Shown here: positions 55,863 to 63,912 of the stretch, one piece after another
Numbering within the stretch: position 1 is the first letter of the stretch
How the letters are laid out: every line of letters begins with the position of its first letter
From: Marivivens geojensis
Lineage (GTDB): Bacteria; Pseudomonadota; Alphaproteobacteria; Rhodobacterales; Rhodobacteraceae
Length of the DNA stretch: 64,000 nt
Reading direction: 5' to 3'
Assembly: GCF_023540835.1 (NCBI RefSeq)
Contig: NZ_JALKCU010000002.1
Coordinates: 682,001-746,000 of the forward strand
The notes under the pieces: model-generated
What the model saw: only the letters and a program-made list of their open reading frames with translations
Databases searched by the model: none
What the model was told of the DNA's origin: nothing
Position numbers and translations under genes: made by a program

Positions 55863-57680
55863 ATGTTCGCAAAGACCCGTGTTTTCGACGCCAACCCTTC
55901 GGGCGGCAAAGACCTTGGCCAATTGCCTGAATGGGACCTGACCGACCTCTATACCGCTGACGATAGCGCGGAATTGAAACGGGACATGGCATGGCTCGAA
56001 GGGGAATGTGCCGCATTCGCTGCCGATTATGAAGGCAAGCTCGCCACCCTATCCGCAGACGAACTGCTGACCGCCATCCAGCGTAACGAAAAGATTAGCG
56101 AGATCGCGGGCCGCATCATGTCTTATGCAGGGCTGCGTTATTATCAGCTGACCACCGACGCGGGTCGCGCGAAATTCATGTCTGACTGTCAGGACAAAAT
56201 CACGACCTTCACGACGCCGCTCGTGTTCTGGAGCCTTGAGTTCAATCGCATTGAGGACGCCCATTACGACGCGCTTATGGCATCCAACGCTGACCTCGCG
56301 CGCTATAAACCTGTTCTCGACCGTATGCGCGCGATGAAGCCTTATCAGCTTTCGGATGAGTTAGAGAAATACCTGCACGATGCCTCTGTGGTGGGATCGA
56401 CCGCTTGGAACAAACTTTTCGATGAAACCATCGCAGGCCTGAAATTCACGATCGACGGTGAAGAGAAAAACATCGAAGCGACGCTGGACCTGCTGTCCGA
56501 TCAAAACCGTGACGAGCGCGAGAAAGGTGCGCGTGAATTGGCGCGTGTCTTTGGCGAAAACATCAAAACCTTTGCCCGCGTTCACAACACGCTGGCAAAA
56601 GAGAAAGAGATCGACGATCGCTGGCGTGGGTTCGAAAGCCCCCAGATGGCGCGGCACCTGTCAAACCACGTTGAACCAGAAGTGGTCGAAGCGCTGCGTA
56701 CCGCTGTTGTTGAAGCCTACCCGCGCCTATCCCACCGTTACTACGCGCTCAAGGCAAAGTGGATGGGACTCGAAAAACTGCAGGTCTGGGACCGTAATGC
56801 GCCTCTGCCGATGGAAGCGGATCGCACCGTCAAATGGGACGAAGCCGAGAAAATCGTCATGGATGCCTACGGCGCCTTTGACCCGCGCATGGCCGATATT
56901 GCTGAACCATTCTTTACCAAGGGCTGGATCGACGCAGGAGTCAAAGCAGGCAAGGCCCCCGGTGCATTTGCACACCCGACCGTCACGACCGTGCACCCCT
57001 ATGTCATGCTGAACTATCTGGGCAAGCCTCGGGACGTGATGACTTTGGCTCATGAACTGGGGCACGGCGTCCATCAGGTACTTGCTGCAAAACAAGGCGA
57101 ATTCCTATCAGACACGCCCCTAACACTTGCTGAAACCGCATCAGTGTTTGGCGAAATGCTGACCTTCCGCAAACTTCTGGCAGGCGCAAAGGATGACACC
57201 GAACGCAAAGTGATGCTGGCGGGCAAGGTTGAGGACATGATCAACACGGTCGTCCGTCAGATCGCTTTCTACGACTTCGAATGCAAACTCCACGCGGCCC
57301 GTCGCGACGGCGAATTGACGCCCGAGGATATCAACGCGCTGTGGATGAGCGTTCAGGGCGAGAGCCTCGGCCCTGTTTTCGAATTCATGCCAGGATATGA
57401 GACGTTCTGGGCGTATATCCCGCACTTCGTGCATTCGCCGTTCTACGTCTACGCCTACGCCTTTGGTGATAGCCTAGTGAATGCGCTCTACACGGCTTAT
57501 ACCGAACAGGGCGAGGCGTTTAAGGACAAGTATTTCGACATGCTGTCTGCCGGTGGATCCAAGCACCACAAAGAACTGCTCGAACCCTTCGGCCTAGATG
57601 CGTCCGATCCAGCGTTCTGGAACAAAGGTCTGTCGATGATCGAAGGCTTCATCGACGAATTAGAAGCCATGGAAGACTAA
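55863..57680 (+). CDS. pepF: M3 family oligoendopeptidase F
   Basis: Cytosolic zinc peptidase of 605 residues that cleaves short peptides. The zinc motif is LAHELGHGVHQ near residue 398 with the second Glu in TLAETASVFGE. Long helical N-terminal region and the PepF/M3 C-terminal block (SVQGESLGPVFEFMPGYETFWAYIPHFVHSPFYVYAYAFGD) match the family. ATG 55863 after AAGGA. The following gene encodes another peptidase, consistent with peptide recycling. Confidence 0.97.
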   Translation: MFAKTRVFDANPSGGKDLGQLPEWDLTDLYTADDSAELKRDMAWLEGECAAFAADYEGKLATLSADELLTAIQRNEKISEIAGRIMSYAGLRYYQLTTDAGRAKFMSDCQDKITTFTTPLVFWSLEFNRIEDAHYDALMASNADLARYKPVLDRMRAMKPYQLSDELEKYLHDASVVGSTAWNKLFDETIAGLKFTIDGEEKNIEATLDLLSDQNRDEREKGARELARVFGENIKTFARVHNTLAKEKEIDDRWRGFESPQMARHLSNHVEPEVVEALRTAVVEAYPRLSHRYYALKAKWMGLEKLQVWDRNAPLPMEADRTVKWDEAEKIVMDAYGAFDPRMADIAEPFFTKGWIDAGVKAGKAPGAFAHPTVTTVHPYVMLNYLGKPRDVMTLAHELGHGVHQVLAAKQGEFLSDTPLTLAETASVFGEMLTFRKLLAGAKDDTERKVMLAGKVEDMINTVVRQIAFYDFECKLHAARRDGELTPEDINALWMSVQGESLGPVFEFMPGYETFWAYIPHFVHSPFYVYAYAFGDSLVNALYTAYTEQGEAFKDKYFDMLSAGGSKHHKELLEPFGLDASDPAFWNKGLSMIEGFIDELEAMED

Positions 57681-57757
57681 CAGTTTCCCCGAGGTTTCGC
57701 TTGCGCGAATGGATTGGCTAACGCACCCTCCTCCACAACTTGGGGGAGGGTTTTCTT

Positions 57758-58936
57758 ATGCTGCGGATCATCAAACGTCTCTTGGACATCGTGCTGATTT
57801 TGATCGTCATCGGGGCGGTCGGGTTCTTCACGTTCGCGCCAGCCTACGTCGAAAAGTCCCGTAACAATGTGATCGCACACGCCCCCTACCCTGTGTCCGA
57901 CGCAGGTGCTGCGCTGCACGCCAACCTCATCATTGGAGATTGGCACGCCGATAGCCTGTTATGGAACCGCGACCTGACTGAACGCGGTGACTATGGCCAA
58001 GTCGACCTGCCACGTTTGACCGAAGGCAATGTTGCGGTCCAAATGTTCACCGCCGTCACGAAATCCCCTGCAGGTCAGAACTACGACGAAAACTCGGGCG
58101 ATGCGCTCGACAACATCACGCTCTTGGCCATCGGTCAGTTGTGGCCGCCGCGCACGTGGAACAGCCTATTGGAACGGGCGCTCTACCAGTCTGAAAAACT
58201 TCATGCATTTGCCGAAGACGCCCCGGATCAGCTGTATATTGTGACAACAAAAGCCGAGCTGGACGCCGTGATTGCGGAACGTGCGGCAGGGTCAGAGGTC
58301 ACCGCTGGCCTCTTGGGGATCGAAGGCGGGCATCCCTTGGAGGGCGAATTGGCAAATATGGATGTGCTTTACGCCGCGGGCTATCGACTTATCGGGTTAC
58401 AGCACTTCTTCGACAACGAACTCGGCGGATCACTGCATGGCACAGGGAACCACGGCCTTACCGAATTTGGTAAACAAGTGGTTCAGAAAGCCGTGGCTGA
58501 CGGCTGGATCATCGACCTCGCTCATTCGTCCGAACAGGTCGCCCGCGATGTTCTGGCCATGACCGATGTGCCGATTGTGGTCAGCCACGGCGGGCTCCAC
58601 GGTCATTGCCCTGTCAAACGTAACTTCCCTGATGCTTTGATGCGCCAGATTGCGGGAACGGGCGGCGTGATCGGCATGGGATATTGGGCGGATGTGGTCT
58701 GCGGGGACATAACGCCCGAGGGCATCGCAGACATGATCGTCGCTGCGATTGCAGCGGTGGGTGAGGATCACGTATCGCTGGGATCGGACTTTGACGGATC
58801 GGTTGAAACGGCGTTCGATACCTCCGAACTGCCCTCATTAACGACGGCGCTAATGAACCGTGGTCTGGACGATGACACCATCGCAAAGGTGATGGGCGGC
58901 AACATGCTCCGCGTGCTGCGCGCCCGTCTGAATTAA
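57758..58936 (+). CDS. Membrane-anchored M19 dipeptidase (renal dipeptidase family)
   Basis: 392 residues. One N-terminal membrane helix (IVLILIVIGAVGFFTFA) anchors the enzyme, probably facing the periplasm. The di-zinc amidohydrolase barrel follows, with ligands in IGDWHADSL, IEGGHPLEG, LQHF, IDLAHSS and SHGGLH. It would hydrolyse dipeptides, possibly D-amino-acid-containing. ATG 57758 follows a strong GGGGGAGGG; an in-frame TTG at 57740 is rejected. 78 bp after pepF. Confidence 0.94.
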   Translation: MLRIIKRLLDIVLILIVIGAVGFFTFAPAYVEKSRNNVIAHAPYPVSDAGAALHANLIIGDWHADSLLWNRDLTERGDYGQVDLPRLTEGNVAVQMFTAVTKSPAGQNYDENSGDALDNITLLAIGQLWPPRTWNSLLERALYQSEKLHAFAEDAPDQLYIVTTKAELDAVIAERAAGSEVTAGLLGIEGGHPLEGELANMDVLYAAGYRLIGLQHFFDNELGGSLHGTGNHGLTEFGKQVVQKAVADGWIIDLAHSSEQVARDVLAMTDVPIVVSHGGLHGHCPVKRNFPDALMRQIAGTGGVIGMGYWADVVCGDITPEGIADMIVAAIAAVGEDHVSLGSDFDGSVETAFDTSELPSLTTALMNRGLDDDTIAKVMGGNMLRVLRARLN

Positions 58937-58939
58937 GCG

Positions 58940-59905
58940 CTACTCAGCCGCCAGAACCATATCGGTCATCGCCTGTGTGCCACGGCTGAACTCCAGCGGG
59001 CATGGATAGGCAGCGCCTGTGCGGATCGTTTTGCCAAAGTTTTCGACCTGAAGCACATACTGGTTCACCGTCGGCCAGCGTTCAACATGGCGTTCGGTTG
59101 CAGGTGCTTCGAGGATGAGTTCGGCAATGTCGTAGACGCCCGCATTGAACGGTGCCGTGAGAGTGATATGGCCCGCAGTCCCGTGGAACGTGATGTGCTG
59201 ACGGTTCGCCATGCGCATCGACACGGTGCCCTGATAGGCAAACGATGGGAATTCGGCCATGACTTGGGTGAACACATCGACGCCATTTTCGCGAACGATA
59301 TGCGCGTTGCGGATGCTGACAGGTTCCTCGCCAGTCACAAAACGGGCCGAGCCAAAGGCATAAACACCGATATCGCCCAATGCACCGCCACCTGTTTCAG
59401 GTTTGTTTCGGATGTTGTTGGTGTCCTCCGCGTTGTTAAAGCTGAACACGGTATCCACAAGCATCAGATCACCGATCACACCGCTTGCGAGCAGTTCTTT
59501 GGCGCGGGTGAATTGCGGGTGGTGAACGATCATATAGGCCTCAGCCGCCAAAAGACCCGACGCATCACGTGCAGCGATGATCGCGTCAAAATCCGCCTCT
59601 TTCATCGCCATCGGCTTTTCGCAAAGAACGTGTTTGCCTGCAGCCAGCGCCTTGAGCGTCCATTCGACATGGAGGTGGTTCGGCAACGGAATATAGACGG
59701 CTTCAACCTCAGGATCAGCGAGAAGCGCATCGTAGCTGTCATGGATCACAAGGTTCGGGTTGAAAGCCTGAAAATCAGCGGCTTTCTCAGCGCTAGAAGT
59801 AGCGAGCGCGTAGAACTCTGCACCTTCGGCCGCATGGATCGCCCGAGCCATATGTTCTCGCGCGAATTTCGCGGCCCCCAAAATACCCCACTTTACAGAT
59901 TTCAT
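58940..59905 (-). CDS. Gfo/Idh/MocA family oxidoreductase
   Basis: NAD(P)-dependent dehydrogenase of 321 residues acting on sugars or similar polyols. N-terminal Rossmann fold (KWGILGAAKFAREHMARAI), the HVLCEKPMAM motif with the catalytic Lys, and an alpha/beta substrate domain with GGGALGDIGVYA. ATG 59905 after GGGAGG. Stands alone; convergent with the dipeptidase gene, 3 bp apart. Substrate cannot be inferred. Confidence 0.93.
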   Translation of the reverse strand: MKSVKWGILGAAKFAREHMARAIHAAEGAEFYALATSSAEKAADFQAFNPNLVIHDSYDALLADPEVEAVYIPLPNHLHVEWTLKALAAGKHVLCEKPMAMKEADFDAIIAARDASGLLAAEAYMIVHHPQFTRAKELLASGVIGDLMLVDTVFSFNNAEDTNNIRNKPETGGGALGDIGVYAFGSARFVTGEEPVSIRNAHIVRENGVDVFTQVMAEFPSFAYQGTVSMRMANRQHITFHGTAGHITLTAPFNAGVYDIAELILEAPATERHVERWPTVNQYVLQVENFGKTIRTGAAYPCPLEFSRGTQAMTDMVLAAE

Positions 59906-59998
59906 TGCGGACCTCCCTGTTCGCGCTAACAAAAACAACCTAGACCGCACCAAACCCGAGGGCAAGGTGCGGCCAAGGCCGAGGGAGGAAACAGTAGG

Positions 59999-60895
59999 TT
60001 ATGCTGGGATCAGCATACCCTTTTCGATAGCCAATTCTTGCATCCGCTTTTGGAGCTTTTCAAAAGCACGGACCTCGATCTGGCGAATACGTTCGCGGCT
60101 GACGTCATATTGCGCCGACAAATCCTCGAGAGTGACAGTCTCGTCGGCAAGGCGACGTTGAACGAGAATATCTTTCTCGCGGTCATTCAGGACTTCCATT
60201 GCCAGCGCCAACAGCTCGCGACGGGCGGTGAGTTCATCGTGCTCTTCATAAGCAACAGCCTGATTGGCATCTTCGTCTTCGAGCCAATCTTGCCATTGGG
60301 TCGAACTACCGTCCTCAGTGCCGACGGTCGCGTTCAGCGATGCGTCAGCCCCTGACATACGGCGGTTCATGGAGATCACTTCTTCCTCTGTCACGCCCAG
60401 ATCAGTTGCGATCCGCTTGACGTTATCAGGATGCAGATCACCCTCTTCGAGCGCACCAATGCGGTTCTTTGCCTTACGCAGGTTAAAGAACAGCTTCTTT
60501 TGCGCAGAGGTTGTCCCCAGTTTCACAAGGCTCCACGAACGCAGGATGTATTCCTGAATAGACGCACGGATCCACCACATGGCATAGGTCGCCAGACGGA
60601 ACCCTTTTTCAGGGTCAAACCGTTTGACCGCCTGCATCAAACCAACGTTCGCTTCAGAGATCACCTCGGCCTGCGGCAAACCATAGCCACGGTAGCCCAT
60701 CGCGATTTTCGCCGCGAGGCGCAGGTGCGAGGTCACAAGTTTATGTGCCGCACCGCTGTCTTCGTGATCCACCCACCGTTTGGCGAGCATATATTCTTCT
60801 TCAGGCTCCAGCATCGGAAAACGCCGAATTTCCTGCATATAGCGGTTCAATCCTTGTTCCGGCGACGGTGCCGGCAGGTTGGTGTAACTACTCAT
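59999..60895 (-). CDS. rpoH: RNA polymerase sigma factor RpoH (sigma-32)
   Basis: Heat-shock sigma factor, 298 residues. Region 2 has LVTSHLRLAAKIAMGYRGYG, the -10-binding FRLATYAMWWIRASIQEYIL, and the RpoH box QKKLFFNLRKAK that is specific to sigma-32. Region 4 ends with the helix-turn-helix LEDLSAQYDVSRERIRQIEVRAFEKLQ. ATG 60895 with GGGGGA upstream. Its own heat-shock-like promoter at 60947-60975 suggests autoregulation. Alphaproteobacteria often carry two rpoH genes; which one this is cannot be told. Confidence 0.98.
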   Translation of the reverse strand: MSSYTNLPAPSPEQGLNRYMQEIRRFPMLEPEEEYMLAKRWVDHEDSGAAHKLVTSHLRLAAKIAMGYRGYGLPQAEVISEANVGLMQAVKRFDPEKGFRLATYAMWWIRASIQEYILRSWSLVKLGTTSAQKKLFFNLRKAKNRIGALEEGDLHPDNVKRIATDLGVTEEEVISMNRRMSGADASLNATVGTEDGSSTQWQDWLEDEDANQAVAYEEHDELTARRELLALAMEVLNDREKDILVQRRLADETVTLEDLSAQYDVSRERIRQIEVRAFEKLQKRMQELAIEKGMLIPA

Positions 60896-60946
60896 TCCAA
60901 TCCCCCAATTCACTCGAACCCTTCGATGTTTAAGGGCTTAACATCC

Positions 60947-60975
60947 ATATGGTGGCGCTATCATCCCCATTCAAG
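60947..60975 (-). promoter_or_regulatory. Sigma-32-type promoter before rpoH
   Basis: On the minus strand CTTGAA (60975-60970), 15 bp, then CACCATAT (60954-60947) matches the heat-shock promoter pattern CTTGAAA-N13-17-CCCCATNT with one mismatch in each element. Predicted start is about 45 nt before the rpoH ATG. Fits autoregulation as known for Caulobacter rpoH. Confidence 0.6.
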
Positions 60976-61075
60976 GGGTCAACAACGATCCTTCTACGCA
61001 AATGTAGCAAGCCTCCGTCGCTCTGCTAGGGGCAAAGCGGCGCAGTCACGCAGTCGGGAAAGATGTTTCAGTCGA

Positions 61076-62104
61076 TTATGAACCGCCCAAAGCGGTCAAA
61101 AGCGCCTGCATATCCTCGGGCAAATCGGATTCGAATTCGATCCATTCGCCTGTGACAGGGTGCTCAAATCCCAACGTTGCTGCATGGAGCGCTTGACGCG
61201 AAAACGCTGCAGCCGCTTCTGCACCCGCTTCACCGATGGCTTTGACGTTCAGTTTGCGACGACCACCGTAAACGGGATCACCGATCAACGAGTGTCCGAC
61301 GTGGGCCATATGCACACGAATCTGGTGCGTGCGACCTGTTTCGAGCCAACACTCAAGCAGAGCAGCCACAGGCGGCACTCCAAGAGATTCGATAATCCGT
61401 GCCCGTGTCACCGCGTGACGACCTTGGGTAAAACTCACCGCTTGCCGCTGGCGATCGGTTTTATGGCGACCGAGGAAGGTTTGGACCTTGAGAATATTGC
61501 CAGGTTCAAAGTTGGTCCCTTTGACGCCGTGGATACGCGGGTCATTCTGGTCAGGCGCACCGTAACAAATCGCAAGATAGCGACGATTGACGCTGTGATC
61601 CTCGAATTGCGCGGCGAGGCCATGGTGGGCGCGGTCGCTCTTTGCAGCAACCAAAAGGCCGCTCGTATCTTTGTCGATGCGATGCACGATACCAGGGCGC
61701 TTTTCACCGCCGACACCCGAAAGGCTATCGCCGCAATGGTGGATCAAGGCGTTAACCACGGTTCCGTTCGGCGTGCCGGGTGCGGGATGAACGACCATCC
61801 CCGCAGGTTTATCAATTACGATCAGATCGTCGTCCTCATAAACCACGACCAGCGGGATATCTTCACCAACGATGTCACTCTCGGTGGCCGCTTCGACGGT
61901 TACGGTGATTTCATCGCCCTCAGAGACCTTGAACCGTGGGTTTTCCACAACAGCCCCGTTGACTGTCACAGCCCCCGTTTCGATCAATCGCCCCAGACGC
62001 GAACGGCTCAGATCGGCCTCGGCTGGCACATTGCGCGAAAGCGCCTTATCAAGACGCGGAGGCGGATTTTCCGCGATGGTAAACGATACAAGGGTATGGG
62101 CCAT
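61076..62104 (-). CDS. RluA/RluD family 23S rRNA pseudouridine synthase
   Basis: Cytosolic RNA-modifying enzyme of 342 residues. N-terminal S4 domain (SRSRLGRLIETGAVTVNGAVV), then the catalytic barrel with the active Asp in PGIVHRIDKDTSGLLVAAK and the C-terminal ETGRTHQIRVH. Closest in layout to RluD (positions 1911, 1915, 1917 of 23S rRNA), but exact sites cannot be assigned. ATG 62104 overlaps, in the opposite direction, the ATG of the DUF6476 gene at 62103. rpoH lies downstream on the same strand. Confidence 0.95.
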   Translation of the reverse strand: MAHTLVSFTIAENPPPRLDKALSRNVPAEADLSRSRLGRLIETGAVTVNGAVVENPRFKVSEGDEITVTVEAATESDIVGEDIPLVVVYEDDDLIVIDKPAGMVVHPAPGTPNGTVVNALIHHCGDSLSGVGGEKRPGIVHRIDKDTSGLLVAAKSDRAHHGLAAQFEDHSVNRRYLAICYGAPDQNDPRIHGVKGTNFEPGNILKVQTFLGRHKTDRQRQAVSFTQGRHAVTRARIIESLGVPPVAALLECWLETGRTHQIRVHMAHVGHSLIGDPVYGGRRKLNVKAIGEAGAEAAAAFSRQALHAATLGFEHPVTGEWIEFESDLPEDMQALLTALGGS

Positions 62105-62402
62105 GGATCAGGCTCCTGAAAACGATAGCGACCAGCCACTCGTCACCTATCTGAAACGATTGGTCACGGCGATGGCCATTGTGATGATTGCGGGGTTCGT
62201 AGTCCTTATCGGCACGCTTGTCATCCGCTTGAACGCCGATCCGATCCCCTTACCCGACCGCGTCACCCTTCCAGCCGGTGTTTCGGCCGTCGCATTTACC
62301 CAAGGCACGGACTGGTATGCAGTTGTGACCGACGCGGATACGATCCTCATTTACGACCGTGGCACAGGCGCGCTGACACAAACTGTCAGCATCGATCGCT
62401 AA
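62103..62402 (+). CDS. DUF6476-type single-pass membrane protein
   Basis: 99 residues. One membrane helix (MAIVMIAGFVVLIGTLVI) near residues 24-42, then a small periplasmic domain (LPAGVSAVAFTQGTDWYAVVTD). Family name from memory (DUF6476, Rhodobacterales); function unknown. Its ATG (62103-62105) and that of the pseudouridine synthase (62102-62104, minus) share CATG, so each ribosome site lies inside the other gene. Here AAGGG is 10 nt upstream. Confidence 0.82.
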   Translation: MDQAPENDSDQPLVTYLKRLVTAMAIVMIAGFVVLIGTLVIRLNADPIPLPDRVTLPAGVSAVAFTQGTDWYAVVTDADTILIYDRGTGALTQTVSIDR

Positions 62403-62420
62403 CCTACTGCAAGTAAGGGA

Positions 62421-62497
62421 TGGTACCACCTCCCCGGCTCGAACGGGGGACCTCTTGATCCACAATCAAGCGCTCTAACCAACTGAGCTAAGGCGGC
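62421..62497 (-). tRNA. tRNA-His (anticodon GTG), no G-1, A73
   Basis: 77 nt with encoded CCA. Acceptor GCCGCCT pairs with AGGTGGT, including G-T pairs. Anticodon stem loop TTGTGGA gives GTG. The base before position 1 is T, not G, and the discriminator is A73, not C. Most bacteria have G-1:C73, but alphaproteobacteria are known to lack it. Confidence 0.96.
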
Positions 62498-62622
62498 ACT
62501 GGCGCGGGATTTAGACCGTGTGCCGACGGATTGCAAGCGGCTAACACCGCTTTTTCTCACATCCCCTTGCAAGTTTCTTATTCGCTGGGATAGTCACGAC
62601 CATCGACAGACAGGAGGCCACC

Positions 62623-62817
62623 ATGGGCATCAATACCGAACGCGACATCGAAGCGAATCTCCAGATTGGGCCGACCGACGCAGGTATGGTCCGTTTGTTC
62701 ATCGAAGCTGATGGTGTAGAAATCCCGATGGATTTCGAACCAGAAGAAGCAGAAGAAATCGCAGAAGAAATGCGCGCTGCTGCAATGGCCGCCCGCGCAG
62801 CATCTAAGAAGCGCTAA
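62623..62817 (+). CDS. DUF6324-type small protein
   Basis: 64 residues, soluble, acidic middle (FEPEEAEEIAEEMRAAAMAARAA) that is likely helical, basic end (SKKR). Strong AGGAGG ribosome site before ATG 62623 supports it as a real gene. Family name (DUF6324) is from memory and function unknown. Its last 14 nt overlap the convergent mmcB gene. Confidence 0.82.
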   Translation: MGINTERDIEANLQIGPTDAGMVRLFIEADGVEIPMDFEPEEAEEIAEEMRAAAMAARAASKKR

Positions 62818-63262
62818 ATTTCGGATCCCGCGCCGCCATCTGCCGAAGGGCTGCATGGCGGGCGAATTTATGAGTCATGGCCTTACGGCGCGCTGGGGCC
62901 AGCTTTGATTCGGGCCCCATGCGTACGACCTCGCCGCCATAACTGTCGGCGATAATCAGGCCTGTATCCTCGGGTAAAAGGTCCGTTGGGAAATCGGCAT
63001 CGACCGCCCAAAAGAACCGATCACACCATTCCAGATAGCCCTGCCATTTGTTGTCGGACTGAAAATCCGCGCGACTGGATTTGCATTCGACCACCCAAAT
63101 TTCGCCTTTAGGCCCCAGTGCCATAACGTCGACGCGTAAGCCGCGGGTCGGAACCAACTCTTCGACCGTGACAAAATCATAGGTCAGCAAATGCCGACAG
63201 ACACCACGGGCAAGCAATTGTCCGGGCATCATCAGGCGGTCATCTGGCATCTCTAAGGTCAT
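62804..63262 (-). CDS. mmcB: MmcB family DNA repair protein
   Basis: 152 residues related to MmcB of Caulobacter, needed for mitomycin C resistance. A PD-(D/E)xK-like nuclease core is visible: VEELVPTRGLRVDVMALGPKGEIWVVECKSSRADFQSD, with the D and E-x-K residues in place. ATG 63262; ATG 63250 is possible. A perfect LexA box (GTTC-N7-GTTC) lies 11 bp before the start, so the gene is probably induced by DNA damage. Confidence 0.93.
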   Translation of the reverse strand: MTLEMPDDRLMMPGQLLARGVCRHLLTYDFVTVEELVPTRGLRVDVMALGPKGEIWVVECKSSRADFQSDNKWQGYLEWCDRFFWAVDADFPTDLLPEDTGLIIADSYGGEVVRMGPESKLAPARRKAMTHKFARHAALRQMAARDPKFSAS

Positions 63263-63273
63263 GCTCGAAACAT

Positions 63274-63288
63274 GAACAATAGGTGAAC
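63274..63288 (-). promoter_or_regulatory. LexA (SOS) box before mmcB
   Basis: On the minus strand GTTC-ACCTATT-GTTC matches exactly the alphaproteobacterial LexA consensus GTTC-N7-GTTC. It lies 12-26 bp upstream of the mmcB start codon, where bound LexA would block the promoter or early elongation. Confidence 0.88.
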
Positions 63289-63327
63289 ATTGGTCAAGTC
63301 GTCTTGCGGGGCTTGATTGACGGAACG

Positions 63328-63476
63328 CCGAGGACTATCTGCTCTCTTGGCGAGTTTCTGCTCTTCACGTGCGCAAGCCCTTACATTCCAGTGGCCTTAA
63401 GCAAATCCGAGGGAGCTGGCTCTGTCCTTGCCCTGGCCTGGTTATCTGGCGCCCACCTGTAAAAACAGGTCCTCGG
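63328..63476 (-). ncRNA. Candidate 6S-like structured RNA (strand uncertain)
   Basis: A 149-nt gene-free segment closed by perfect 8-bp ends (CCGAGGAC / GTCCTCGG). Inside are further nested pairings (TGGCG with CGCCCA, GCAAG with CTTGC, CAG..GCC with GGC.CTG) separated by bulges, giving a long rod with a large central loop like 6S RNA. A local hairpin ACCTGT-TTTT-ACAGGT lies at one end. The minus strand has CCTCGGATTTGCTTAAGGCC, reminiscent of the E. coli 6S apical region. No strong promoter or terminator is seen, so strand and identity are tentative. The remaining bases of the 314-bp gap hold the LexA box and a terminator. Confidence 0.4.
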
Positions 63477-63522
63477 GAATAAAGGGTGCACGGTTGCTGT
63501 GGTTCTCGCCACTTTCCCCACA

Positions 63523-63560
63523 CAAAAAGACTAAGGGCGCCCCAGTGGACGCCCCTTAAC
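63523..63560 (-). terminator. Terminator after small membrane protein gene
   Basis: TAAGGGCG (63532-63539) pairs with CGCCCCTTA, one C bulged, around 63551-63559. On the minus strand TCTTTTTGTG follows. It lies 17 nt after the stop of the gene at 63577-63912. Confidence 0.75.
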
Positions 63561-63576
63561 GAATTTGAAGCGGGAT

Positions 63577-63912
63577 CTAGTTGCGCAGATTGCGCGCACG
63601 ATAGGTGCGTTTCGCCTGAACTGGCACACGCACCAAAGCAGGCTCACGATTCATGCTGTGCTGACGCAAACCACCGCGCGGTTCGTCATCATCGTCATTC
63701 ATATTCATGATGCGGATCGCAAACTGAACACCCGCAAAGACAATGCCGTTGAACAGCCAGAGCAGGAATACGGCCAAAAGCCCCTCTTTGGAGCTGGCAA
63801 CGAGATGCGCGAGGTTCGCAACGTTAAACCAGAGTAGCAAACCCACAAACACCGCCGAGACGATGAAACCGATGATCACCTGAGTGATATACATCTTGAT
63901 AAGTTTGGGCAT
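63577..63912 (-). CDS. Small two-helix membrane protein of unknown function
   Basis: 111 residues. Two membrane helices (VIIGFIVSAVFVGLLLWF and LLAVFLLWLFNGIVFAGVQFA) are followed by an acidic turn (MNMNDDDDEPRG) and a basic C-terminal tail (VQAKRTYRARNLRN). I recognise no named family. ATG 63912 has GGAGG at 7 nt, and a terminator follows, so it is a complete single-gene unit. Confidence 0.82.
   Translation of the reverse strand: MPKLIKMYITQVIIGFIVSAVFVGLLLWFNVANLAHLVASSKEGLLAVFLLWLFNGIVFAGVQFAIRIMNMNDDDDEPRGGLRQHSMNREPALVRVPVQAKRTYRARNLRN

Noticed and set aside
63328-63476. SRP 4.5S RNA, tmRNA or RNase P RNA
   Set aside because: No GGAA-tetraloop SRP core, no tRNA-like ends and no RNase P conserved blocks are visible.
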